DNA from: Paraburkholderia kururiensis JCM 10599 = LMG 19447
Lineage (GTDB): Bacteria; Pseudomonadota; Gammaproteobacteria; Burkholderiales; Burkholderiaceae
DNA: 64,000 nucleotides
Direction of reading: 5' to 3'
Assembly (NCBI RefSeq): GCF_003986935.1
Contig: NZ_RJZE01000003.1
Location: 1 to 64,000 of the forward strand
Both the position numbers and the translations under genes were made by a program. Every line of letters starts with the position of its first letter. Position 1 is the stretch's first letter. A model generated the notes under the pieces. That model searched no databases and was not told where the DNA came from. It saw only the letters and a list, made by a program, of their open reading frames with translations. Positions 50,167 through 58,659 of the stretch are shown piece by piece.

Positions 50167-51441
50167 CTAGATCTTGAGCGGACGCGGACAGAGCACGGAA
50201 ACCGCCGCGGCATTGCCGATCACGAGCACGAGCGTGCGCAGCATGTCGCAGATCGGGTCCACGGCGAGGAACAGAATGAACGCGGCCTCGAACGGCAGGC
50301 GCAGATACGCGCAGGTCATGCCCACGAGCGAAACGGTCACGAGCCCCGTCATGCCGGCCGAAGCAAAGCCCGCGAGCACGGAGGCGAGCAGCACCGTCAC
50401 CACTTCCACCACGCCGAGCGCATGCCCGTAAAGCTGCGCGATGAAGAGCGTGGCGCAGACGTAGTAGACCATCGGGCCCACGCGCAGCAGCGAAATGGTG
50501 AGCGGCACCAGCAGTTCGACGCGCGAGCGCGCGAAGCCGAGGCCGTCCACGAGGCTTTCGACCATGCTCGGCATGCACGCGGCGCTGTTGCGCGTGGCGA
50601 GCGCAAGTGCGAACGGCGCGCGCAGCGCGTCGAGCGTCTTGCCGAGGCTATGGCTCGAACGTTTCCAGATGATGATGGCGGCCAGCACCAGCAGCAGCGA
50701 CGAAGCGACGAAGAACGCCAGCACGAATTGCAGCATGGCGTGCAGCGGGCCTACGCCCGACTTGCCGAGCTGCGCCGCGCTCATGCAAAAGAGGATGAGC
50801 GGCAGCGGGTAGCTGAGCCAGTGCATGAGCTTCTGGCACGCGTGGTAGACGGTTTCCAGCGACTGGCTCAGGCCTACCGAGATGCGCTCGGGCACGCGGC
50901 CCACCGCAAGGCCGAACAGCAGCGCGAACACGAGCGCCTTCAAGGCGTCGCCGTTCGCGAGCGCGGCGAAGATGTTGGTGGGCACGAGGCTCGCGAGCAC
51001 GTCGGAGAAGCTGGGCGACTTCGCCGGCAGATCGGCGCCGTAGAGGTTCATGACCGTATCGCTCGACGAACTGTCGCTGCCCACCATCAGGCCGAAGGTC
51101 TGCATCGTCGCCGTGGAGATGTTGGCGCCCGGATGCATGACGAGCAGCACGATCGCACCAACCACGGCGACCGTCACGGATGCGCCCAGAAACACCGAGA
51201 TCACGCGCATGAGCAGGCGCGACGTACCGCCGTCGCGAAAGAGCCGCTGCAGGCTGAAGATGACTGCGGAAATCATGAACGGCAAGGTTGTCATCTTCAG
51301 CAGGTCGACGTAGACGTCGCCGATGAAGCCGAGCTTTTGCGCCAGGTCGGGCAGGAACAGACCGAACGCGCCGCCAAGCGCGAGGCTGCCTATCACCACC
51401 CAGGGGTTGAGAACGAATGCGTAAAGCCTGCTGGAATTCAT
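50167..51441 (-). CDS. DAACS-family dicarboxylate/amino-acid symporter (carrier 2), inside the T6SS operon
   Basis: The 424-residue protein begins MNSSRLYAFVLNPWVVIGSL. It shares the DAACS fold with carrier 1 but is clearly different in sequence. Hairpin 1 reads LATRNSAACMPSMVESL, and the helix-7 N-M-D-G-T motif is replaced by LLRVGPMVYYV. Hairpin 2 lies at FASAGMTGLVTVSLVGM. It precedes the racemase gene by nine bases. Two different carriers with altered coupling motifs flanking one racemase suggest complementary traffic, for example import of one enantiomer and export of the other. That is inference. Confidence 0.83.
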   Translation of the reverse strand: MNSSRLYAFVLNPWVVIGSLALGGAFGLFLPDLAQKLGFIGDVYVDLLKMTTLPFMISAVIFSLQRLFRDGGTSRLLMRVISVFLGASVTVAVVGAIVLLVMHPGANISTATMQTFGLMVGSDSSSSDTVMNLYGADLPAKSPSFSDVLASLVPTNIFAALANGDALKALVFALLFGLAVGRVPERISVGLSQSLETVYHACQKLMHWLSYPLPLILFCMSAAQLGKSGVGPLHAMLQFVLAFFVASSLLLVLAAIIIWKRSSHSLGKTLDALRAPFALALATRNSAACMPSMVESLVDGLGFARSRVELLVPLTISLLRVGPMVYYVCATLFIAQLYGHALGVVEVVTVLLASVLAGFASAGMTGLVTVSLVGMTCAYLRLPFEAAFILFLAVDPICDMLRTLVLVIGNAAAVSVLCPRPLKI

Positions 51442-51483
51442 GGTGGTCTCTCGTGCTGTTTTCTTTCTGTTCGCGCGTTTCGA

Positions 51484-52497
51484 TTAGTGGTCCGCTGCCT
51501 GCAAAACCGCGCTCACGTCGAGCTTCACGCTGCGTTCGGAGAGGAACTGGTTCACGAACGCGAGCAGCGCCGGATCGCTCACGTTCACGCCGACCGCGAG
51601 CGTGTCTTCCAGATCCTGGAGCGTTACGACGCGCAGACGCAGCGAAGCGGTGGGGTCCACCTTGAGCACGTGCTTCACTTCGAACTCGTCGCGATAGGCG
51701 GCAGTGATTTCACCCGCGTTGAGCGCCTTGAGCACGTCGTCCCAGGTCGGATAGGCGTGCACCTGCGCATGCGGGAAGTTGCTCACCACGTAGGCGGCAT
51801 ACGACGAATTCGCAACCACGCCGATGGAGCTGTCGAACGAGCGCACCACTTCGGGCACCGAGCGGTCGTGTGCGATCTGCGCGAACTTCACGCGGTTGAG
51901 CAGCAGCGCGCGGTTCAGGCGCAGGTACGGCGTACTGAACGCGATGACCGTGGCGCGCGCGAGCGTGCGCGACAGCTTGCTCACGGCAATGTCGGCCTGG
52001 CCGCGTGCGAGCAGGCTCACTACGTCGTCGAAGGTGCGCGCGTCGCGGTTGAAGCGCACCTTCACGTGCAGCCGGTTCGCCATGTCGCGGGCAAGATCGA
52101 TGTCGATGCCTTCGAGCTTGCCGTTGCGTTCCTCGAAGAACGGTGGCTGGTCCACGCCCAGCACCGCGACCACCAGTTCGCCGCGACCGACGATACGTGC
52201 GAACTCGGGGGCGAGCAGGCGTCCGTCGGGCATCTGAACCACGCCGGTCGAGGTAGTGACAGGCGCCGCAGACACAACGGCTGCGCCCGATGCGCCGCCC
52301 GCAACCGGTTTCGTGAGCGAGGTCGCGCCCGCAGCGGCGGGCATCGCCGCGAATGCGCCGGTTGCCGCGCCCAGCATCGCACCGGCCACGCCCACACCGA
52401 GCCACGCACGCCATGCGCGTCGCGCAGCACGTGCGAGCCGCGCGGCTCGCGAGCCGCGCACGTCGTTGGATGGAAAGTTGAACAAGGAAGACGACAT
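51484..52497 (-). CDS. Solitary periplasmic amino-acid-binding protein (SBP family 3)
   Basis: The protein has 337 residues. It has an unusually long, Arg-rich leader (residues 1-33) before the hydrophobic stretch WLGVGVAGAMLGAATGAFA, then about 40 low-complexity residues. A SBP_bac_3 domain follows: GELVVAVLGVDQPPFFEERNGKLEGIDID, FDDVVSLLARGQADIAVSKLSRT, FSTPYLRLNRALLLN and VVANSSYAAYVVSNFP. No ABC transporter permease or ATPase is present, so it either feeds the DAACS carriers or senses an amino acid. The tract after the helix suggests it may stay membrane-tethered. Confidence 0.82.
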   Translation of the reverse strand: MSSSLFNFPSNDVRGSRAARLARAARRAWRAWLGVGVAGAMLGAATGAFAAMPAAAGATSLTKPVAGGASGAAVVSAAPVTTSTGVVQMPDGRLLAPEFARIVGRGELVVAVLGVDQPPFFEERNGKLEGIDIDLARDMANRLHVKVRFNRDARTFDDVVSLLARGQADIAVSKLSRTLARATVIAFSTPYLRLNRALLLNRVKFAQIAHDRSVPEVVRSFDSSIGVVANSSYAAYVVSNFPHAQVHAYPTWDDVLKALNAGEITAAYRDEFEVKHVLKVDPTASLRLRVVTLQDLEDTLAVGVNVSDPALLAFVNQFLSERSVKLDVSAVLQAADH

Positions 52498-52510
52498 GGC
52501 GTTACCGGTC

Positions 52511-52774
52511 TCAAAGAGTCGAAGAAGCGGATGCGGGCGCTGCGGCGGTGCTGCCCGTATCCAGCGGCGAGGGAGCGGCGAGATCGGACTGCATAGCCGG
52601 CGCAGGAGCCGTGGCGGATGGGGTGGCGCGCAGCGCGTCGGCGCTCTGGGCGGGCGCGCGATTCATGCGTGCGCCGATCTCCACGCCAAGCAGGAACAGC
52701 AGCAGGCACAGCAACAACGCACAACTCACGGCGATGGTCACCATGCGCGAAGTCATCGAAAAAACGTATTGCAT
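52511..52774 (-). CDS. Small single-pass membrane protein, unknown
   Basis: The 87-residue protein begins MQYVFSMTSRMVTIAVSCAL. It has one strong hydrophobic helix (about 11-32, VTIAVSCALLLCLLLFLLGV) followed by a Pro/Ala/Ser-rich tail of about 50 residues, a typical small inner-membrane protein with a periplasmic tail. GAGG precedes the ATG. It lies between the PAAR-like gene (13 bases) and the binding-protein gene (13 bases), so it is co-expressed with both. I do not recognise a family. It could assist the carriers or be an immunity-type protein. Confidence 0.65.
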   Translation of the reverse strand: MQYVFSMTSRMVTIAVSCALLLCLLLFLLGVEIGARMNRAPAQSADALRATPSATAPAPAMQSDLAAPSPLDTGSTAAAPASASSTL

Positions 52775-52787
52775 CGCGGCCTCGGTC

Positions 52788-53174
52788 TCAGTTGGTCAGC
52801 GTGGTGAACTGCGCAGCGACCACTATCTGGATGACACCGCCCCATGTGCACATCAGCCGCGACGAGTCCTGTAGCGCAGGCATCTTGCCGATCATGACCT
52901 GCGATGAGCCCGGTACCCACGGCGCCGCTGTGGCCGGCATGCACGGCATCGGCGTGAGCACGCCCGACGCCGCTGCCGTGGCGGCGGCCACTGTCGGGTT
53001 GGCCATCGAGTTGCACATGCCGAACGGCAGCACGTTGACGAACGGCGCGTGGTCCATGATGTTTGCGGCCGGCGAGCCCGCCGTCACGCATTTCACCGGC
53101 AACACCTGCAACGCCGAAGGCGTGGCGCCGAAGCTGCACTGGAGCGTTGCGCCCGAAGTCACCTGAAATGCCAT
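52788..53174 (-). CDS. DUF4280/PAAR-like spike-tip protein
   Basis: The 128-residue protein begins MAFQVTSGATLQCSFGATPS. It has the DUF4280 pattern: VTSGATLQCSFG, GSPAANIMDHAPFVNVLPFGMC, TPMPCMPATAAPW and DSSRLMCTWGGVIQIV, with four spaced Cys/His-type positions. DUF4280 proteins are PAAR-like and sharpen the VgrG tip in T6SS and related contractile systems. The start is set by the conserved N-terminus. It follows the MORN/YwqK-like gene after two bases, and vgrG lies one gene upstream, consistent with a tip complex. Confidence 0.85.
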   Translation of the reverse strand: MAFQVTSGATLQCSFGATPSALQVLPVKCVTAGSPAANIMDHAPFVNVLPFGMCNSMANPTVAAATAAASGVLTPMPCMPATAAPWVPGSSQVMIGKMPALQDSSRLMCTWGGVIQIVVAAQFTTLTN

Positions 53175-53176
53175 GT

Positions 53177-53947
53177 CTACCCTCTCACCCACTTTTCCAG
53201 TTGCTTGACCATGCGCGGCCCGCGCGCCCCGTCGGCGTTCGTCGCGGCGGTGTCGAGCGCGCGCCAGTCGCCTTGCGGCTTGCCGAGGCGATAGACGCGC
53301 TCGTGTGTCACCGTGCCGTCGGGCGCATAGCGGCGCGCCGTACCGTGCAGCAGGTCGCCGTGGTACGGCAGGCTCTGCGCGAGCGTGCCGCTGGCGGCGT
53401 ACTCGCGCGTCTCGCCTTCCAGACGGCCCTTCACATAGCGCGCGCGGCGCACCACCACGCCCTCGTGCAAAAAAACCGCTTCGCCTTCGAGCTTCCCGGC
53501 CTCATAGGTCATGCGCGACGTGACGAGCCCCGAGGGCGCATAGGTCACGCGCTCGCCGTGCAACACGCCGGCCACGTATTGATGCCGTGCGGCGAGGCGC
53601 CCGTCCTGATACACCGACATCGCGCCATCGAGCAGGCCCGCGCGGTACTGCGCTTCCTGCACGGGCTGCCCGTGGGCATCGAACGTGCGCAGCGCGCCGT
53701 CGAGCAAACCGAGCGCGTAGTTCGCGCGCAGCAGCGCCGTGCCATCCGGCGCGTACTGCACCGTCTCGCCGTGCGGCACGCCGTTCACGAGCGCGGCGCG
53801 GGTCACGAGGCGACCTGCGGCATCGCGCGCCTCGATCACCGTCGGTTCGACAGCCTCGGTTGCATCGGCGGCATGCGTGGTATGCGTGCCATCGCCCACG
53901 AAGAACACGTTGGCAGCAGAAGGCGGAGCAGAGGTCGGCGCAGACAT
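53177..53947 (-). CDS. MORN/YwqK-like repeat protein beside VgrG
   Basis: The 256-residue protein is built from about nine repeats of roughly 22-24 residues with a G-x-x-x-G-x-x-x-x-Y/F...G core, for example GVPHGETVQYAPDGTALLR, GLLDGALRTFDAHGQPVQ, GVLHGERVTYAPSGLVTSRM and DLLHGTARRYAPDGTVTHE. Such MORN-variant repeats define YwqK-type antitoxin-like proteins and T6SS-linked accessory proteins. There is no signal peptide. Position between vgrG and the PAAR-like gene suggests an adaptor or immunity protein. No toxin domain is recognisable in it. Confidence 0.8.
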   Translation of the reverse strand: MSAPTSAPPSAANVFFVGDGTHTTHAADATEAVEPTVIEARDAAGRLVTRAALVNGVPHGETVQYAPDGTALLRANYALGLLDGALRTFDAHGQPVQEAQYRAGLLDGAMSVYQDGRLAARHQYVAGVLHGERVTYAPSGLVTSRMTYEAGKLEGEAVFLHEGVVVRRARYVKGRLEGETREYAASGTLAQSLPYHGDLLHGTARRYAPDGTVTHERVYRLGKPQGDWRALDTAATNADGARGPRMVKQLEKWVRG

Positions 53948-53955
53948 GGCTATCC

Positions 53956-55878
53956 CTAGTTGAGCGCAATGAGGCCGCCCTTCAGCACGAGCATGGTGCC
54001 GCCGTCCACGGTCTGTTGCGCGGATGCCTTGTGCGATACGCTCGCGGCCTCGGTGCTGAGCGTGATCTTCGCCTTGCTCGTGTGGGTCGTGCCGGCTTCG
54101 CTCGAAAACGACGTGCCGGCCTTGATGCTCACCGAGCCCGTCACTTCGATCGAGAGATTGCCGCCCACCTTCAGCGTGTAATTGCCGTCCACCGTATGCG
54201 CGTTGTCACCCGTCACGTTGTGCGTGAACTTCGCGTGGCTGGTGTGCGTTTCGTCGCCGGTCACATCGAGCGTGCGCGTGCCCTTCACGGTGTGCGTTTC
54301 CTTGCCCTCGCTCACTTCGATGCTGCGGTCGCCCTTCTTCACGACGTGCGTCTCCGCGCCTTCCTTCACCGTGGTGGAAAGCGCGTTTTCGATTTCGACG
54401 GTCATGTCTTTCTGCGCGTGGAAGTACAGCTGCTCGGAATCGAGCTTGTCTTCCATGCGGATCTCGTTGCCCGCCTTGCCGTTCTTCGACGAACGCGAGC
54501 GCATCACGCTCTGCGTCTGCATCGACGGAAGCGAAACCGGCGGTGCGTTGTCGCCGTTGTAGACGCAGCCGGTCACGAGCGGCCGGTCGGGGTCGCCGTC
54601 CACATAGCTCACCACCACTTCCTGCCCCACGCGCGGCAGGAACAGATGTCCCCAGCCCGGCCCCGCCACCGACTGCGCCACGCGCACCCAGCAAGAGCTG
54701 TTCTGGTCGGCGCCCTCCGCGCGGTCCCAATGGAACTTCAGCTTGATGCGCCCTTGCGCGTCGGTCCAGATTTCCTCGTCGGTGGAGCCGACCACCTTCG
54801 CGGTATGCGTGCCCGCCACGAGCGGACGAGGCGTCACGAGCGGCGCGCGAAACGGCACCGTGGCCGGAAACACTTCGAACTCGTTGCTATAGGTGCTGTT
54901 GGACGCCGTATGCCGCACGGCCCGTGTCACGTAGCGCACGTTGAGTGCGCTGCGGGGATGCGCCTTGAGCGTGAACGTGGTGCCCGCGGCAAGCCCGTAG
55001 TACCTGCCGGCGCCCTGCCCGGTCTGCTGGGTGACGTTGTGCGCTTCGAGCTGTGTGGTTGAAAGATGCGTGGCCTGCCCCGCGGTCGCAACGCGGCCCG
55101 GGAACGTGAAACGCGTGCCGGTCGGCAGGTTCGAAGACGCCTTCGCCGAAGAGAGCATTGTTTCCGGCGTCGTGTAGTCGTAGTCGCTCACGATGTGCTC
55201 GCCCGCCACCACGCCACGCGACATCGCGAAGAAGTCGAGACGCTTCGCGTCGCTGGAAACGCTGGCGTCGGGCGCGAAATACAGTTCGCCGGCCGGGGTT
55301 TCATCGTGGGCCGAAGCGTCGTCGGCGAGCACCATCGTGTGCGCGCCGTCTGCGAACGTGAAGAAATAGAAAATGCCTTCCTCTTCCATCAGCCGCGAGA
55401 TGAAGCGAAACGCGCTCTCGTCGTACTGCACGCAGTATTCGCGCGTGCCATAGGCGCTGCTGCGCTTCGTGCGGTCCTGGAACGCCACGCCGAACGTGCC
55501 CAATACGCTCTTGATGATGTCGAGCGCCGTCTGGTTCTGCCAGATCACGCGGTCTTGCCCGAGCGTGAGCAGCCACAGGCGCGGCGCCAGTTCCGCGGAG
55601 TAAAAGCCGTACTGCACGTCCGCGCCCGCGTGCGCGAAACGCGTGACCATGCCGTTGAAATGCCGCACAACGCCGGTCTGGTCCTCGAGCGTCACGGTCA
55701 CGCTCTTGCCCACGATCTGTTCGGGGTCAAGCACCTTGTTCGTGGAATGCATGCGCAGGTCGAAGCGAAACAGCTCCGAGATGGCCTCGCGGCCCGCGAA
55801 ACCATCGAGCAACAGCACGTCCGCGCCGAACGGCGTAGAGACCGACGCGAACCAGTTGGCCTGGCTGGGTTTCGACAT
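53956..55878 (-). CDS. tssI: VgrG (TssI), T6SS spike protein
   Basis: The 640-residue protein begins MSKPSQANWFASVSTPFGAD. It has the gp27-like part (QTALDIIKSVLGTFGVAF, FRFISRLMEEEGIFYFFTF), the gp5 OB region (KVVGSTDEEIWTDAQGRIKLKFHWDR, GWGHLFLPRVGQEVVVSYVDGDPDRPLVTGCVYN) and a C-terminal beta-helix of valine/threonine repeats (HTVKGTRTLDVTGDETHT and similar, about 520-620). The last residues form a short DGGTMLVLKGGLIALN tail, so no effector domain is fused. The start at 55878 lies four bases after the clpV stop. Confidence 0.95.
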   Translation of the reverse strand: MSKPSQANWFASVSTPFGADVLLLDGFAGREAISELFRFDLRMHSTNKVLDPEQIVGKSVTVTLEDQTGVVRHFNGMVTRFAHAGADVQYGFYSAELAPRLWLLTLGQDRVIWQNQTALDIIKSVLGTFGVAFQDRTKRSSAYGTREYCVQYDESAFRFISRLMEEEGIFYFFTFADGAHTMVLADDASAHDETPAGELYFAPDASVSSDAKRLDFFAMSRGVVAGEHIVSDYDYTTPETMLSSAKASSNLPTGTRFTFPGRVATAGQATHLSTTQLEAHNVTQQTGQGAGRYYGLAAGTTFTLKAHPRSALNVRYVTRAVRHTASNSTYSNEFEVFPATVPFRAPLVTPRPLVAGTHTAKVVGSTDEEIWTDAQGRIKLKFHWDRAEGADQNSSCWVRVAQSVAGPGWGHLFLPRVGQEVVVSYVDGDPDRPLVTGCVYNGDNAPPVSLPSMQTQSVMRSRSSKNGKAGNEIRMEDKLDSEQLYFHAQKDMTVEIENALSTTVKEGAETHVVKKGDRSIEVSEGKETHTVKGTRTLDVTGDETHTSHAKFTHNVTGDNAHTVDGNYTLKVGGNLSIEVTGSVSIKAGTSFSSEAGTTHTSKAKITLSTEAASVSHKASAQQTVDGGTMLVLKGGLIALN

Positions 55879-55882
55879 GCGC

Positions 55883-58648
55883 TTACGCCTCTTCGCCGGA
55901 GTGGAAGCGGAACTCGACCACGCCCGATGCGCCGGGTGCGAGATGCACGCCGGCAAACGGTTCGGATATCGAAATGCGCTCCAGCACCTGGCGCGCCAGC
56001 TCCGGCAGCACGGACTGCGTGAGGATGTGGTCCACGTTGCGCGCGCCGCTGTCCACTTCCTTGCAGCGTTCGGCGATCAGCATGGCCATGTCCTCGTCCC
56101 ACGTGAGGCGCGCGTGATGGTTGCGCTGGAAGCGCTGCGCGAGCCGCTCGAGCTTGAGGTTCACGATGGCGTTGATCTGCGCGTCGCCCAGATGGTAGTA
56201 AGGCACCAGCACGAGGCGGCCCAGGAAGGCCGGACTGAACTGCTTGAGCAACGCGGGGCGCAGCTTCTCGATGAGTTCTTCGGGCAGCGGCCGGTGGCCG
56301 CCGCGGCTCGCTTCGGTAATGACGTCTTGCGCGGCGTTCGACGTAAGCAGGATCAGCGTGTTCTTGAAGTCGATGGGCACGCCTTCGCCGTCTTCCATCA
56401 CGCCCTTGTCGAACACCTGGAAGAACAGCTCCAGCACGTCCGGGTGCGCCTTCTCCATTTCGTCGAGCAGCACGACGCTGTACGGGCGGCGCCGCACGGC
56501 TTCGGTCAGTACGCCGCCACGCCCGTAGCCCACGTAGCCCGGCGGCGCGCCCTTGAGCCCCGAAACGCTGTGCGCCTCCTGGAACTCGGACATGTTCACG
56601 GTGATCATGTTGCGCTCGCCGCCGTAGAGGATGTCCGCGAGCGCGCACGCCGTCTCGGTCTTGCCCACGCCGCTCGGGCCCACGAGCAGGAACACGCCGA
56701 CCGGCTTGCCCGGATCGTCCAGGTCGGCGCGGAACGTGCGCACGCGGCGCGCAATCGCGTCGAGCGCTTCGTTCTGGCCCACCACGCGTTCGGCCAGTTT
56801 GTCCTGCAGATAGAGCACCGTGTGCAGTTCGTCGGCGAGCATGCGGCCCACGGGGATACCGGTCCAGCCCGAGATCACTTTCGCGACGGTGGCCGAATCC
56901 ACGCAAACGGGCACCATCGGCTCGTCGTTCTGCACCGCTTCCAGACCTTTCTCGAGACGCGAGAGGTTCGCGCCCAGCGATTCGGCGTCTTCGCCTTCGG
57001 CGGCGCTGGCCGCATCGGCAAGATAGCCGCGGATCTTCTTGCGCCACACGAGTATCTCGTCCACGGCGCGCTTTTCGGTGCCGAGCTTGTCCGAAAGCCG
57101 CGCGTGCTGCGCGCGCTCGTCTTCCAGCTGCTTCGTGAGCGCGGCGATGGCGTCGGTGCGGTCGGTGCCCGTAGCGGCCTCGTGGCGCAAGATGCGCAAC
57201 TGGTTCTCCGCACTTTCGATGGAGCGGCCAAGCGCTTCGATCTCTTCGGGCACGCCGTTCTGGCCGATCGCCACGCGTGCGCATGCGGTGTCGAGCACGC
57301 TGATCGCCTTGTCCGGCAACTGGCGCCCCGAGATGTAGCGATGCGAGAGCTTCACCGCGTCGCGCACGGCTTCGTCGAGAATTTCGACACCGTGATGCTC
57401 TTCGAGCTTCTGCACCATGCCGCGCAGCATGTCGATGGCAACGGCCTCCACCGGCTCTTCGACCTTCACCACCTGAAAGCGCCGGGCAAGCGCCGGGTCG
57501 CGCTCCACGTACTTCTTGTATTCGGCCCACGTCGTGGCGGCGATGGTGCGCAGCTCGCCGCGCGCGAGTGCGGGCTTGAGCAGGTTCGCGGCGTCGCCCT
57601 GGCCTTCGCTGCCGCCCGCGCCGATCAGTTGATGCGCTTCGTCGATGAAGAGGATCACGGGAACGGGCGACGCCTTGACCTCGGCGATCACCGATTTCAG
57701 CCGGTTCTCGAACTCGCCCTTCACGCCCGCGCCGGCCTGGAGCAGCGCGAGGTCGAGCGAGCGCACCGAGACGTTGACGAGCGCAGGCGGCACGTCCCCC
57801 TGCACGATGCGCTGCGCGAAGCCTTCCACCACCGCCGTCTTGCCCACGCCCGCTTCGCCCGTGAGGATCGGATTGTTCTGGCGGCGGCGCAGCAGCACAT
57901 CGATCAACTGGCGGATTTCGGCATCGCGGCCGCGAATGGGGTCGATCCGGCCTTCGCGCGCGAGGCCCGTCATATCGACGGTGTACTGCTCCAGCGCGGA
58001 CTGGCGGCCGCTCGCGCCCACAGCGCCCGCCGTCATGCTGGGCATGGCCGCCGCACCTGGCGCAGAGGACGGCGCGGCGGCGGGCATGCCCGTGGACATT
58101 CCCGAGCCCGGCCCGCCGGACCGACCCGCATCAGAGCCAACACCCTGGCCGCGCATTTGCGAGCCGCCCGCATCTTCGGACGACCCCGCGAGAATCGCCG
58201 CGAGCCGTTCGCGCAGCGCCGCACGCGGAATATTGAGCAGCGCAGGCGCGGATTCGAGCAACAGGCCGCGCAGGCTATCCACTTCGAGCAGCGCGAGCGC
58301 GAGCGTGCCCGAGCGGATCTGCTGCTCGCCGAGCAGCATCGAACTGAGCAGCCACGCCTCCTGGAAGAGCGGCGAAAAATTCGGCGAAAGCGCGGGCGTA
58401 CGGCCATTGCCGCGCTTGAACGAATCCACGGCCTTTTGCAACTGCGCCGTGAGCGTGTCGGCCTTGATACCGAAGTGCGAAAGAATGGCACCCAGGTCGG
58501 GCGCGTCGGATTCGAGCAGCGTGAGCAGCAGATGCTCGACATCAACGTTGTAGTGCGTCTGCCGCACGCACAGCTGCGCGGCCTGCTCCATGGCGAGCTT
58601 GCATTCGGGGTTGAGACGGCTCAACAGCGTGCGGATATCGATGTCCAT
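55883..58648 (-). CDS. tssH: ClpV (TssH), AAA+ ATPase that recycles the contracted sheath
   Basis: The 921-residue protein has an N-terminal sheath-binding domain (about 1-150) and two AAA+ modules: Walker A GEAGVGKT at about 264-271 with Walker B VILFIDEAHQLIG, and the second Walker A GPSGVGKT with Walker B VVLLDEMEKAHPDV. A coiled-coil middle domain (IESAENQLRILRHE, LEDERAQHARLSDKLG) lies between them. A Gly/Ser/Met/Ala-rich linker of about 60 residues (155-214) joins the N-domain to AAA1 and is longer than usual. It disassembles TssBC sheaths using ATP. The start is ATG at 58648. Confidence 0.96.
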   Translation of the reverse strand: MDIDIRTLLSRLNPECKLAMEQAAQLCVRQTHYNVDVEHLLLTLLESDAPDLGAILSHFGIKADTLTAQLQKAVDSFKRGNGRTPALSPNFSPLFQEAWLLSSMLLGEQQIRSGTLALALLEVDSLRGLLLESAPALLNIPRAALRERLAAILAGSSEDAGGSQMRGQGVGSDAGRSGGPGSGMSTGMPAAAPSSAPGAAAMPSMTAGAVGASGRQSALEQYTVDMTGLAREGRIDPIRGRDAEIRQLIDVLLRRRQNNPILTGEAGVGKTAVVEGFAQRIVQGDVPPALVNVSVRSLDLALLQAGAGVKGEFENRLKSVIAEVKASPVPVILFIDEAHQLIGAGGSEGQGDAANLLKPALARGELRTIAATTWAEYKKYVERDPALARRFQVVKVEEPVEAVAIDMLRGMVQKLEEHHGVEILDEAVRDAVKLSHRYISGRQLPDKAISVLDTACARVAIGQNGVPEEIEALGRSIESAENQLRILRHEAATGTDRTDAIAALTKQLEDERAQHARLSDKLGTEKRAVDEILVWRKKIRGYLADAASAAEGEDAESLGANLSRLEKGLEAVQNDEPMVPVCVDSATVAKVISGWTGIPVGRMLADELHTVLYLQDKLAERVVGQNEALDAIARRVRTFRADLDDPGKPVGVFLLVGPSGVGKTETACALADILYGGERNMITVNMSEFQEAHSVSGLKGAPPGYVGYGRGGVLTEAVRRRPYSVVLLDEMEKAHPDVLELFFQVFDKGVMEDGEGVPIDFKNTLILLTSNAAQDVITEASRGGHRPLPEELIEKLRPALLKQFSPAFLGRLVLVPYYHLGDAQINAIVNLKLERLAQRFQRNHHARLTWDEDMAMLIAERCKEVDSGARNVDHILTQSVLPELARQVLERISISEPFAGVHLAPGASGVVEFRFHSGEEA

Positions 58649-58659
58649 GCGCAACGTCC

